A stretch of DNA of 64,000 nucleotides from Burkholderiaceae bacterium (GTDB lineage: Bacteria; Pseudomonadota; Gammaproteobacteria; Burkholderiales; Burkholderiaceae_E), in contig JADJVQ010000032.1 in assembly GCA_016710525.1 (NCBI GenBank), forward strand, positions 1 to 64,000. The letters run 5' to 3'. Position 1 is the first letter of the stretch; every line of letters starts with the position of its first letter. The notes beneath the pieces are model-generated. The model had not been told where the DNA came from. It did no database searches and saw nothing but the letters and a program-made list of their open reading frames with translations. Of this stretch, positions 57,220-64,000 are shown in pieces. The position numbers and the translations under genes were made by a program.

Positions 57220-59313
57220 ATGAGTGCCAAGCCTCTGCTCATCGAACTGTTCACCGAAGAACTCCCGCCCAAGGCCCTGAAGCGCCTGGGCGAGGCCTTT
57301 GCGGCCGCGATCGTCGAAGGCCTGCAGTCGCGCGGCCTGGTCTCGGCTCAGCCCGCCTCGCGCGGATTCTGCACGCCGCGCCGCCTCGCGGTGCGGGTCG
57401 ACGATGTCGTTCACCAGGGCGCCGACAAGCAGGTCGAACTCAAGGGGCCGTCGACCAAGGTCGGCCTCGACGCCCAGGGACAGCCCACTCAGGCGCTCGA
57501 GAAGTGGGCGCAGAAGCAAGGCGCGCGTGTCGAGCAGCTGACCCGCGCCTCCGACGGCAAACAGGAGTGCTTCTTCTTCAGCAGCACGGTGCGAGGCCAG
57601 AGTCTGGCCGAGTCCATCGACGCGATCATCGCGCACGCGCTCACGCGCCTGCCGATCCCCAAGATGATGGAGTACCAGCTGGCCGACGGGCACACCTGCG
57701 TGAGTTTCGTGCGTCCGGCCCATCGCCTGATCGTGCTGCACGGCGCCGACATCGTGCCGGCCACCGCGCTGGGGCTGGTCTCCGGCCGCACCACGCTGGG
57801 CCACCGTTTCCAGAGCTCGGGCGAACTGCAGGTGCCCGACGCCAGTGCCTATGTGCATGTCCTCGAGCGCGAAGGCCGTGTGCTGCCCGACTTCGACACG
57901 CGGCGCGCGCGCATCCGGGCCATGCTGAGCGATCAGGCGGCCATGCTGCAGGCATCGATGGGCGACGAGACCCAGGTCGCGCCGCTGCTGGACGAGGTCA
58001 CCGCACTGGTCGAATGGCCGGCCGTGTATGTCGGCGAATTCGAAGCGGTCTTTCTGCAGGTGCCGCAGGAATGCCTGATCCTCACGATGCGCACCAACCA
58101 GAAGTACTTCCCGCTGTTCGATGCGCAGGGCAGGCTGCTGCCGCGCTTTCTGATCGTGTCGAACATGCAGATCGACGATCCGACACTGATCGTCGACGGC
58201 AACCAGCGCGTGGTGCGCCCGCGCCTGGCCGACGCGCGCTTCTTCTTCGAGCAGGACAAGAAGACCCGACTGGCCGATCGCGTGGCGCAGCTGGCCAACG
58301 TCGTCTATCACGCCAAGCTGGGTACCCAGGCGCAGCGCGCCGAGCGGGTTCGCCACCTGGCGCGCGCCATTGCCTCGCGTCTGGGCAGCGCGGTCGAACA
58401 CGCCGATCGCGCGGCGATGCTGGCCAAGACCGACCTGCTCACCGGCATGGTGGGCGAGTTCCCCGAACTGCAGGGTGTGATGGGCACCTACTATGCCCGT
58501 CACGACGGCGAGGCGGATGCCGTCGCGCAGGCCATCACCGAGCAGTATCAGCCGCGATTCGCCGGCGATGCGCTGCCGGCCAGCGAGACCGGCACGGTGC
58601 TGGCGCTGGCCGACAAGCTCGAAACGCTGGCCGGCCTCTTCGGGATCGGTCAGCAGCCCACCGGAGACAAAGATCCGTTCGCGCTGCGCCGGCATGCGCT
58701 TGGCGTGATCCGGATGCTGGTCGAGAAGCGACTGCCGCTGGCGCTGTCCGAGCTGCTGGACATCGCCTTCGGTGCGTTCGACGCGCAGGCGCTGCAAGGC
58801 CGGGCGGGCCTCGAGACCTTCATCTACGAGCGCCTGGCCGGCTCGCTGCGCGAGCGCGGCTACAGCCCTCAGGAGGTCTCGGCGGTGATCGAACAGCGAC
58901 CGGCCACGCTGGCACGCGTGCTCGAGCAGCTCGAGGCGGTTCGGGCCTTCTCGGCGCTGCCGCAGGCGCAGGCGCTGGCCGCCGCCAACAAGCGCATCAG
59001 CAACATCCTGCGCAAAGCGGGCGATGTGGCGGCGACCGAGATCGACGCCACGCTGCTGGCCGACGGCGCCGAGCGCGAACTGGCCGGACAGCTCGCGCTG
59101 CTGACCCCGCAGGTCGATGCGTGCATGGCCGCGCACGACTACACCGGCGCTCTCACGCACATGGCGCAGTCGCGCGAGGCCGTCGACCGATTCTTCGAAG
59201 AAGTGATGGTGATGGCCGAAGACACGGCCGTGCGCGCCAATCGTCTCGCGCTGCTGGCGCACCTGCGCCAGCTGATGAACCGCGTGGCCGACATCTCACG
59301 ACTGTCGGCATGA
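57220..59313 (+). CDS. glyS: Glycyl-tRNA synthetase beta subunit
   Basis: 697 residues; binds tRNA-Gly and is required for charging with GlyQ. Motifs: PLLIELFTEELPPKALKRLG at the start, GHTCVSFVRPAHRLIVLHGA, QVPQECLILTMRTNQKYFPL, VRPRLADARFFFEQDKKTRL, PTGDKDPFALRRHALGVIRM and a C-terminal anticodon-binding DALR-like part. Overlaps gmhB by ATGA. Confidence 0.97.
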   Translation: MSAKPLLIELFTEELPPKALKRLGEAFAAAIVEGLQSRGLVSAQPASRGFCTPRRLAVRVDDVVHQGADKQVELKGPSTKVGLDAQGQPTQALEKWAQKQGARVEQLTRASDGKQECFFFSSTVRGQSLAESIDAIIAHALTRLPIPKMMEYQLADGHTCVSFVRPAHRLIVLHGADIVPATALGLVSGRTTLGHRFQSSGELQVPDASAYVHVLEREGRVLPDFDTRRARIRAMLSDQAAMLQASMGDETQVAPLLDEVTALVEWPAVYVGEFEAVFLQVPQECLILTMRTNQKYFPLFDAQGRLLPRFLIVSNMQIDDPTLIVDGNQRVVRPRLADARFFFEQDKKTRLADRVAQLANVVYHAKLGTQAQRAERVRHLARAIASRLGSAVEHADRAAMLAKTDLLTGMVGEFPELQGVMGTYYARHDGEADAVAQAITEQYQPRFAGDALPASETGTVLALADKLETLAGLFGIGQQPTGDKDPFALRRHALGVIRMLVEKRLPLALSELLDIAFGAFDAQALQGRAGLETFIYERLAGSLRERGYSPQEVSAVIEQRPATLARVLEQLEAVRAFSALPQAQALAAANKRISNILRKAGDVAATEIDATLLADGAERELAGQLALLTPQVDACMAAHDYTGALTHMAQSREAVDRFFEEVMVMAEDTAVRANRLALLAHLRQLMNRVADISRLSA

Positions 59314-59843
59314 AGCTCGTCATCCTCGATCGCGATGGTGTCATCAATCACGACAGCAGCGCCTACATCAAGAGCCCCGAGGAGTGGCGACCGATCAAGG
59401 GCAGCCTCGAGGCGATCGCACGCCTGCGCAAGGCCGGCTTCCGGGTGGTGGTGGCCACCAACCAGGCCGGACTGGGCCGTGGCCTGTTCGACATGTCCAC
59501 GCTCGCCGCGATCCACGAGCGAATGAGCGACGCAGTCGCCGCCGCGGGCGGACATCTCGATGCGATCTTTTTTTGTCCGCATGCGGCCGAGTCCGACTGC
59601 GCGTGCCGCAAGCCGCGCCCCGGCATGCTGCTCGAGATCCTGCAGCGCTTCGGCGTCGAAGCCTCGAAGGTCACGATGATCGGCGATTCGCTGCGCGACC
59701 TGCAGGCCGCGCACGCCGCCGGCTGCCAGTCGATCCTCGTTCGGACCGGCAATGGCGAGAAGACATTGAAAGCCGGAGGCATGCCCGAACACACACTGGT
59801 GATGGCCGATCTCGCCGCCGCCGCCGCGCATCTGGCCCCCTGA
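59310..59843 (+). CDS. gmhB: D-glycero-beta-D-manno-heptose-1,7-bisphosphate 7-phosphatase
   Basis: 177-residue HAD phosphatase of ADP-heptose (LPS inner core) synthesis. HAD motif I VILDRDGVIN, motif II VVVATNQAGLGRG, Zn-binding loop CPHAAESDCACRKPRPGM (Cys-His-Cys-Cys) and motif IV MIGDSLRDLQAA. The zinc loop is the GmhB signature, separating it from histidinol-phosphatases. Start overlaps the glyS stop. Confidence 0.95.
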   Translation: MKLVILDRDGVINHDSSAYIKSPEEWRPIKGSLEAIARLRKAGFRVVVATNQAGLGRGLFDMSTLAAIHERMSDAVAAAGGHLDAIFFCPHAAESDCACRKPRPGMLLEILQRFGVEASKVTMIGDSLRDLQAAHAAGCQSILVRTGNGEKTLKAGGMPEHTLVMADLAAAAAHLAP

Positions 59844-59947
59844 TCGCACAGGTCCTCTGGACAATCACTGATCCTCTCCAACGCTGCCATCATGGAGGAC
59901 GACGCTGCCGCTGCGCGCGAGGCGTCCGCTGACACCAGGAGCATTTG

Positions 59948-60736
59948 ATGCAGGCATTGCGCGCCATCGCGTTCACACTTTTCCAGGTCATCACGGTCGT
60001 GCCCATGGGCATCGTCTGCCTGCTGTGTGCGCCACTGCCTCGGCCTATCCGCTATCGTGTCACCATCGCGTGGCCCGCGATGGCAGTGTGGGCCGCCAAA
60101 GTGTTGCTCGGCATCCGCTATCGCATGATTGGCACCGAGAACTTTCCCGATGGTCCCGCCATTGTGTTATCCAAACACCAGTCCACCTGGGAAACGCTGT
60201 TCTATGTATCGCACCTGCCGCGCGAGATGTGCTTCGTGTTCAAGCGCGAACTGCTGCTGCTGCCCTTCTTCGGCTGGGGCATCTGGCTGCTCGACATGAT
60301 TCACATCAATCGCCGCAAAGGCCGCGACGCATTCGAAGAAGTGGTCACGCAAGGTGTACGCAAACTTGCCGAGGGCCGGTGGATCATCATGTTCCCCGAA
60401 GGCACGCGCACCCGGGTCGGCTCGAAGGGCCGCTACAAGACCGGCGGCCCGCGCCTGGCGATCAGGACCGGCGCGCCCGTGGTGCCGATCGCGATGAATT
60501 CCGGGGACTGCTGGCCACGCAGGGCCTTCCTGAAGACCCCGGGCCTGATCACCGTGTCGGTCGGCCCGCCCATTGCGTCAGAGGGCAAGACGCCCGAGCA
60601 GCTGCTGCTCGAAGTCGAAACTTGGATCGAAACTGAAATGCGCCGAATCACTCCGCAGTCGTATGCGCATGAAGCCGTCGCGCGCTCCGGGCAATCCGGT
60701 GCCGTGCTGTCGCCCTCCAACGGTCAGCGCGCCTGA
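59948..60736 (+). CDS. plsC: 1-acyl-sn-glycerol-3-phosphate acyltransferase
   Basis: 262 residues from ATG 59948 (AGGAG at 59938-59942). Makes phosphatidic acid. One N-terminal membrane helix (about 8-30), HX4E form of the acyltransferase motif in LSKHQSTWETLFYV and the second motif IIMFPEGTRTRVGSKG. The acidic residue after His is Glu rather than Asp, as in many betaproteobacterial paralogues. Confidence 0.93.
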   Translation: MQALRAIAFTLFQVITVVPMGIVCLLCAPLPRPIRYRVTIAWPAMAVWAAKVLLGIRYRMIGTENFPDGPAIVLSKHQSTWETLFYVSHLPREMCFVFKRELLLLPFFGWGIWLLDMIHINRRKGRDAFEEVVTQGVRKLAEGRWIIMFPEGTRTRVGSKGRYKTGGPRLAIRTGAPVVPIAMNSGDCWPRRAFLKTPGLITVSVGPPIASEGKTPEQLLLEVETWIETEMRRITPQSYAHEAVARSGQSGAVLSPSNGQRA

Positions 60737-61542
60737 TGCCGCGCAGTCGCATCCGTCAGATCGCCGACGCGGCGCTGCAGCTCACGCTGCCCCTGTTCGA
60801 CACGCCGGCGCCGCCCGCCGTGGTGCGGCCCGGCCATCGCGTGCTGCGCCTGGGGACCGAGTTCGTCGAATACGAGCTGCGCCGCTCGCGCCGGCGCACC
60901 ATCGGCTTTGTCGTCGATGACCGTGGTCTGTCGGTCACGGCGCCGCGCTGGGTCTCGCAGAATGAGATCGACTCCGCCCTGGTCGACCGGACCGACTGGG
61001 TGCTGCGCAAGCTGGTCGAATGGCGCGAATACACGCGCCGTCGCGATCGTCTGGCGATCCGTTGGGAAGACGGCTCGACGATGCCGTTCCTGGGCCGAGA
61101 GCTCACCTTGAAGGTGAATCCCGCGCATCGCGGCAAACCGATGCTGCAAGAGGCCGTTCTGCTGGTCGGACTGCCTCCTGGCGCCGGCAACGAGCAGTTG
61201 CGCGACCTCGCCCAGGGCTGGCTCCAGCAGCGGGCCCGTGAACACTTCGCCACGCGCATCGCCCATTTCACCCAGGAGCACGGGGTGGCACCCAAGCGAT
61301 GGGCGCTGTCATCGGCGCGCACCCGCTGGGGCAGTTGCGCGGCCGACGGTTCGATCCGCCTGAACTGGCGGCTGATGCACTTTCCGGTCGAGATCATCGA
61401 CTACGTGGTCGCCCACGAGCTCGCCCACCTGCGCGAGATGAATCACGGACCGCGCTTCTGGTCCGCGGTCGGCGAGCTCTTTCCGGACTGGAAGCGGGCG
61501 CGCGAATGGCTGCGCGGCTTTCCGGACGACGTGGCCTTCTAG
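60736..61542 (+). CDS. YgjP-like M48-type metallopeptidase
   Basis: 268 residues with the SprT/WLM-like YgjP fold: LSSARTRWGSCAADGSIRLN, then the zinc motif HELAHLREMNHGPRFW (HExxH with a third His). It starts on the last base of the plsC stop. Its stop codon TAG (61540-61542) lies inside the CTAG that opens the 278-bp element, so the element may have trimmed or replaced the native C-terminus. Confidence 0.88.
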   Translation: MPRSRIRQIADAALQLTLPLFDTPAPPAVVRPGHRVLRLGTEFVEYELRRSRRRTIGFVVDDRGLSVTAPRWVSQNEIDSALVDRTDWVLRKLVEWREYTRRRDRLAIRWEDGSTMPFLGRELTLKVNPAHRGKPMLQEAVLLVGLPPGAGNEQLRDLAQGWLQQRAREHFATRIAHFTQEHGVAPKRWALSSARTRWGSCAADGSIRLNWRLMHFPVEIIDYVVAHELAHLREMNHGPRFWSAVGELFPDWKRAREWLRGFPDDVAF

Positions 61543-61816
61543 TGTCGTGAGTTGGAAATACGTGGCATTGAGACGGCTCGCAATGGGGCTGGAACAAGGC
61601 GCGCGACCGGGTCGATACCCGGCGGTATCGACCCCTGTCGGGCAACGCCGTGCCGGCCCCGTTTCGAGCCGCCCCGCAGGGGTTCGACCAGATCGCGCCC
61701 TCGCACGCCCAGCCCACAGGGCGCATACCACCCGGTATGGGCCCTGTGGGCTGGCCGCACGATCATCACGATCTGGTCGAATCTCAATGCCACGTATTTC
61801 CAACTCACGACACTAG
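61539..61816. mobile_element. MITE-like element with 34-bp perfect terminal inverted repeats and two inner hairpins
   Basis: Left end 61539-61572 and right end 61783-61816 are perfect inverted copies (34 of 34), opening with CTAG TGTCGTGAG. Inside, one arm holds GGGTCGATACC-N4-GGTATCGACCC, and the other holds CAGCCCACAGGGC and GCATACC with their complements around ACCC. Further complementary blocks (CGGCTCG with CGAGCCG; TTCGACCAGATCG with CGATCTGGTCGAA) close each arm, so a strand folds as a three-way junction. No coding capacity: two mirrored 89-codon frames are artefacts of symmetry. TA at both ends fits IS630/mariner-type insertion. Confidence 0.85.
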
Positions 61817-61852
61817 GGACCGCCGGATCAGCCGGCGCTCCCCCGGCTGGCG

Positions 61853-62254
61853 CTAGACCTGGCGGGTCGAGGTCTGGATCAGTTCGATCTTGTAACGGTC
61901 GGGATCTTCGAAGAACGCGATGATCGTCGAGCCGCCCTTCACCGGGCCGGCTTCGCGGGTGATCGTGCCTCCGGCAGCGCGCACCCGTTCGCAGGTCGCG
62001 GCGACATCGTCGACCCCGATGGCGATGTGACCGAAGGCGCTGCCCAGGTCGTATTCGTCGACACCGTAGTTGTAGGTCAGTTCGATCTCGGCGGCGCCTT
62101 CGGCATTGCCTTTGCCGAAGGCCACGAATGCCAGCGAGTACTTCTGCTCGGGGCGATCGGTGGTGCGCAACAGGTTCATGCCGACGGCTTTGGTGTAGAA
62201 GTCGATCGAGCGCTGCAGGTTGCCGACGCGCAGCATGGTGTGGAGCAGTTTCAT
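61853..62254 (-). CDS. gloA: Lactoylglutathione lyase (glyoxalase I)
   Basis: 133 residues from ATG 62254; four codons upstream exist but homologues begin with KLLHTMLRVGNLQRSIDFYT. Detoxifies methylglyoxal with glutathione. Metal ligands: His in LLHTMLRV, Glu in EIELTYNYG, His in GHIAIGVDD and Glu in YKIELIQ. Short Ni/Co-type form without the eukaryotic N-terminal extension. Confidence 0.94.
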   Translation of the reverse strand: MKLLHTMLRVGNLQRSIDFYTKAVGMNLLRTTDRPEQKYSLAFVAFGKGNAEGAAEIELTYNYGVDEYDLGSAFGHIAIGVDDVAATCERVRAAGGTITREAGPVKGGSTIIAFFEDPDRYKIELIQTSTRQV

Positions 62255-62338
62255 GGCGATGCCCAAAGGGTGGAGAGCCGCGATGTTAACCCGCGGCGGG
62301 GCAGGCCCGCCTCAGGCCTGCGAACCCGGACAGGCGCC

Positions 62339-63111
62339 TCAGCTGGCGCCGGACACCCGCCGGGCCAATGCGATCCAGTCGGCCACCGGGACCTCCTCGG
62401 CGCGCGCGGTCGGGGGCAGCAGGCCGCCGTCATCGAGCCCGCGCGCCTGCAGCCAGGGCAGCAGCGTCTTGCGCAGCATCTTGCGCCGCTGTCCGAAGCC
62501 GGCAGCCAGCACTTCGGACAGCGCGGCCTGCGGCACCGGCTCCCCGCCGCGGCGCGGCAGCATGCGGATCACGGCCGAGTCGACCCTGGGCGGCGGCTCG
62601 AAGGCCAGCGGCGAGACATCGATCAGCGACTCGGTGTCGTAGTACGCCTGCAGCAGCACCCAAGCCGCCCGTAGGCCGCGCAGCCCGGCGATGCGACGAT
62701 CCGCTCGACCACTTCCTTTTGAAGCATGAAGTGCTGGTCGAGCACCTGGTCCCTGTAGTCGATCAGGCGCACCAGCAGCGGCGTCGAGATGTTGTAGGGC
62801 AGGTTGCCGACCAGCCGCAGCGGCCCTTCGCCGGCGAATTGCGCGAAGTCGACCGTCAGCACGTCGGCCTCGAGCAGATCGAGCCGATCGCCGAAGCGCT
62901 TGCGCAGCCGCGCGGCCAGGTCGCGATCGATTTCGATCGCCCGCAGGCGCGGGACCCGGTCCAGCAGCACGGCAGTCAGAGCCGCATCGCCGGGCCCGAT
63001 CTCGATCAGGTTCTCGCCGGGTTTCGGCGCGACCACCGCAACGATCGATTCGATGACGCCCCGATCGACCAGGAAATGCTGGCCGAAGCGCTTGCGCGCG
63101 ACCGGCTTCAC
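62339..63111 (-). CDS. rsmA: 16S rRNA dimethyladenosine transferase RsmA (frameshifted)
   Basis: Methylates A1518 and A1519 of 16S rRNA. The N-terminal half (from 63111) has RKRFGQHFLVDRGVIESIVA, SAM-binding NLIEIGPGDAALTAVL and the catalytic NLPYNISTPLLVRL. After AAYGRL the frame slips near 62670-62676 (one base missing), and the C-terminal part (VLLQAYYDTESLIDVSPLAF, PPRVDSAVIRMLPR, RRKMLRKTLLPWLQARGL) continues in another frame to 62339. All family blocks are present, which supports a sequencing error. Confidence 0.9.
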
Positions 63112-63192
63112 GGGTGCAAGCCGTGGCTGCCGGACAATGGCGAGGGTAGGGGACCGGAACGCCCGCGGCCAGGGTACAGGCCCGATCGATGC

Positions 63193-64000
63193 TCAGCGGT
63201 CACGGTACTCGACATAGGTGCGATCACGCACCTGGCGCAGCCAGTCCTGGGTCTGTTCTTCGATGCGCCGTTCGCGCAGGGCCTGGCGCGCCGTCTGGCG
63301 CTGGCGCTCGGGCGAGGCCACGTCGGTGCGCCGCTCGAGCACCTCGATCAGATGGAAACCGAACTCGGTGCGCACGGGCTCGCTGATCTCGCCCGGCTTG
63401 AGCTGATCCATCGCGCGTTCGAAGCCCGGCACGGTGTCGCCGGCATAGATCCAGCCCAGTTCGCCGCCTCGGGTGGCGGTGCCGTCGACCGAATACTGGC
63501 GGGCCATATCGGCGAACTCGGCCGACTTGCCCAGCAGCCGCTCGCGGATGTCGCGCAGGCGGCGCAGCACGTCGGCCTGCGGGGTGGCTTCGGTGGGCCG
63601 CATCAGGATGTGGCGCACCCGGGTTTGTTTCACCGGCGTGCCGCTCATGCCGACATCGGTGCCGGCCCGGCTGGCGTTCAGGCGCAGCACGTGGAAGCCG
63701 TTGGGGCTGCGCAGCAGCGGCGCAACCTCGCCAGGCTTGAGCTTGGTGGCCGCCTCGACGAACATTTGCGGCAGCCGCTCGGCGGAACGCCAGCCCAGCG
63801 CGCCTGCGCTCATGGCTTCGGGCGCGTCCGAGAACGCCGCCGACAGCCGCGCAAAGTCGCCCCCCCGCTGCAGCTGGCGCAGGATCTCCTCGCCCCGCAG
63901 GCGCTGCCGCTCGATCTGTTCGGGATTGGCCCCTTCGGGGATGCGCAGCAGGATCTGCGAGATGTCGTACTCCGGCGCCACCGCACCGCTTTCGCGCTGC
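63193..64000 (-). CDS. surA: Periplasmic chaperone/prolyl isomerase SurA (5' end outside the window)
   Basis: C-terminal 269 or so residues of SurA; the gene runs off the right edge (RESGAVAPEYDISQILL is in frame before the first Met-like codon). Two parvulin domains are visible: the first from EYDISQILLRIPE to APLLRSPNGFHVLRLN, the second from TRVRHILMRPTE to EPVRTEFGFHLIEVLERR, then the C-terminal helix RRIEEQTQDWLRQVRDRTYV. Chaperone for outer-membrane barrels, which would include the Slam-like protein. Directly upstream of rsmA with no pdxA in between. Confidence 0.93.
   Translation of the reverse strand, partial: QRESGAVAPEYDISQILLRIPEGANPEQIERQRLRGEEILRQLQRGGDFARLSAAFSDAPEAMSAGALGWRSAERLPQMFVEAATKLKPGEVAPLLRSPNGFHVLRLNASRAGTDVGMSGTPVKQTRVRHILMRPTEATPQADVLRRLRDIRERLLGKSAEFADMARQYSVDGTATRGGELGWIYAGDTVPGFERAMDQLKPGEISEPVRTEFGFHLIEVLERRTDVASPERQRQTARQALRERRIEEQTQDWLRQVRDRTYVEYRDR

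Noticed and set aside
54807..59843. A 1678-codon + frame through lnt, glyQ and glyS
   Set aside because: Shadow frame of three well-recognised genes; only its tail, gmhB from 59310, is real.
61539..61816. Two 89-codon frames with identical first and last residues on opposite strands
   Set aside because: They result from the perfect inverted ends of the element, not from genes.

Overview
The window is high-GC DNA with dense, tightly packed genes and almost no AT-rich sequence. Gene content and order point to a betaproteobacterium of the Burkholderiales: the block corC-lnt-glyQ-glyS-gmhB-plsC-ygjP-like-gloA-rsmA-surA, an elongator tRNA-Met, and a type VI secretion system (T6SS) of the kinase/phosphatase/FHA-controlled kind. 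This assignment is by gene order, not by a search.

Region 1 (about 1-33.8 kb) is one large T6SS locus. Two tandem membrane Ser/Thr kinases and a TssQ-like lipoprotein (+ strand) face a PP2C phosphatase and TagH (- strand), giving a threonine-phosphorylation switch. A + strand block follows: an OmpA-type lipoprotein, a small OmpA protein, a DUF5648 lipoprotein and an exported WD40-caspase protein. A long - strand block then runs from right to left: OmpA-type lipoprotein, tssA, tssB, tssC, hcp, hcp, tagJ, tssE, tssF, tssG, clpV, vgrG, a PAAR protein with a papain/C39-like C-terminal domain, a small exported protein (immunity candidate) and an FHA-DcrB-like protein. No tssJ, tssK, tssL or tssM was found, so the membrane complex must lie outside the window.

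Region 2 (33.9-45.2 kb) is housekeeping and metabolism: pyrF, a TctD/TctE-like two-component pair, an acyl-CoA ligase, tRNA-Met with promoter and terminator, gdhA, a remnant of a receiver domain next to an abnormal C-rich tract, an IclR regulator with a thiolase-like/DUF35 pair, a small exported protein and miaB.

Region 3 (45.2-52.1 kb) sits between miaB and phoH. It holds a Slam-like outer-membrane protein (TPR plus beta-barrel) and a giant FecR-domain protein with about 200 copies of a GGSTx pentapeptide and a C-terminal domain resembling TbpB-like Slam substrates.

Region 4 (52.2-64 kb) is the conserved phoH-ybeY-corC-lnt-glyQ-glyS-gmhB-plsC-M48-type peptidase run, a 278-bp element with perfect 34-bp inverted ends, then gloA, rsmA and a surA gene cut by the right edge.

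Many otherwise intact genes are split by a one-base slip, usually in a homopolymer or low-complexity stretch (both kinases, an OmpA lipoprotein, the DUF5648 protein, the FHA-DcrB protein, clpV, rsmA and the repeat protein). This looks like consensus error more than biology, so these genes are annotated over their full reconstructed span with the slip noted.
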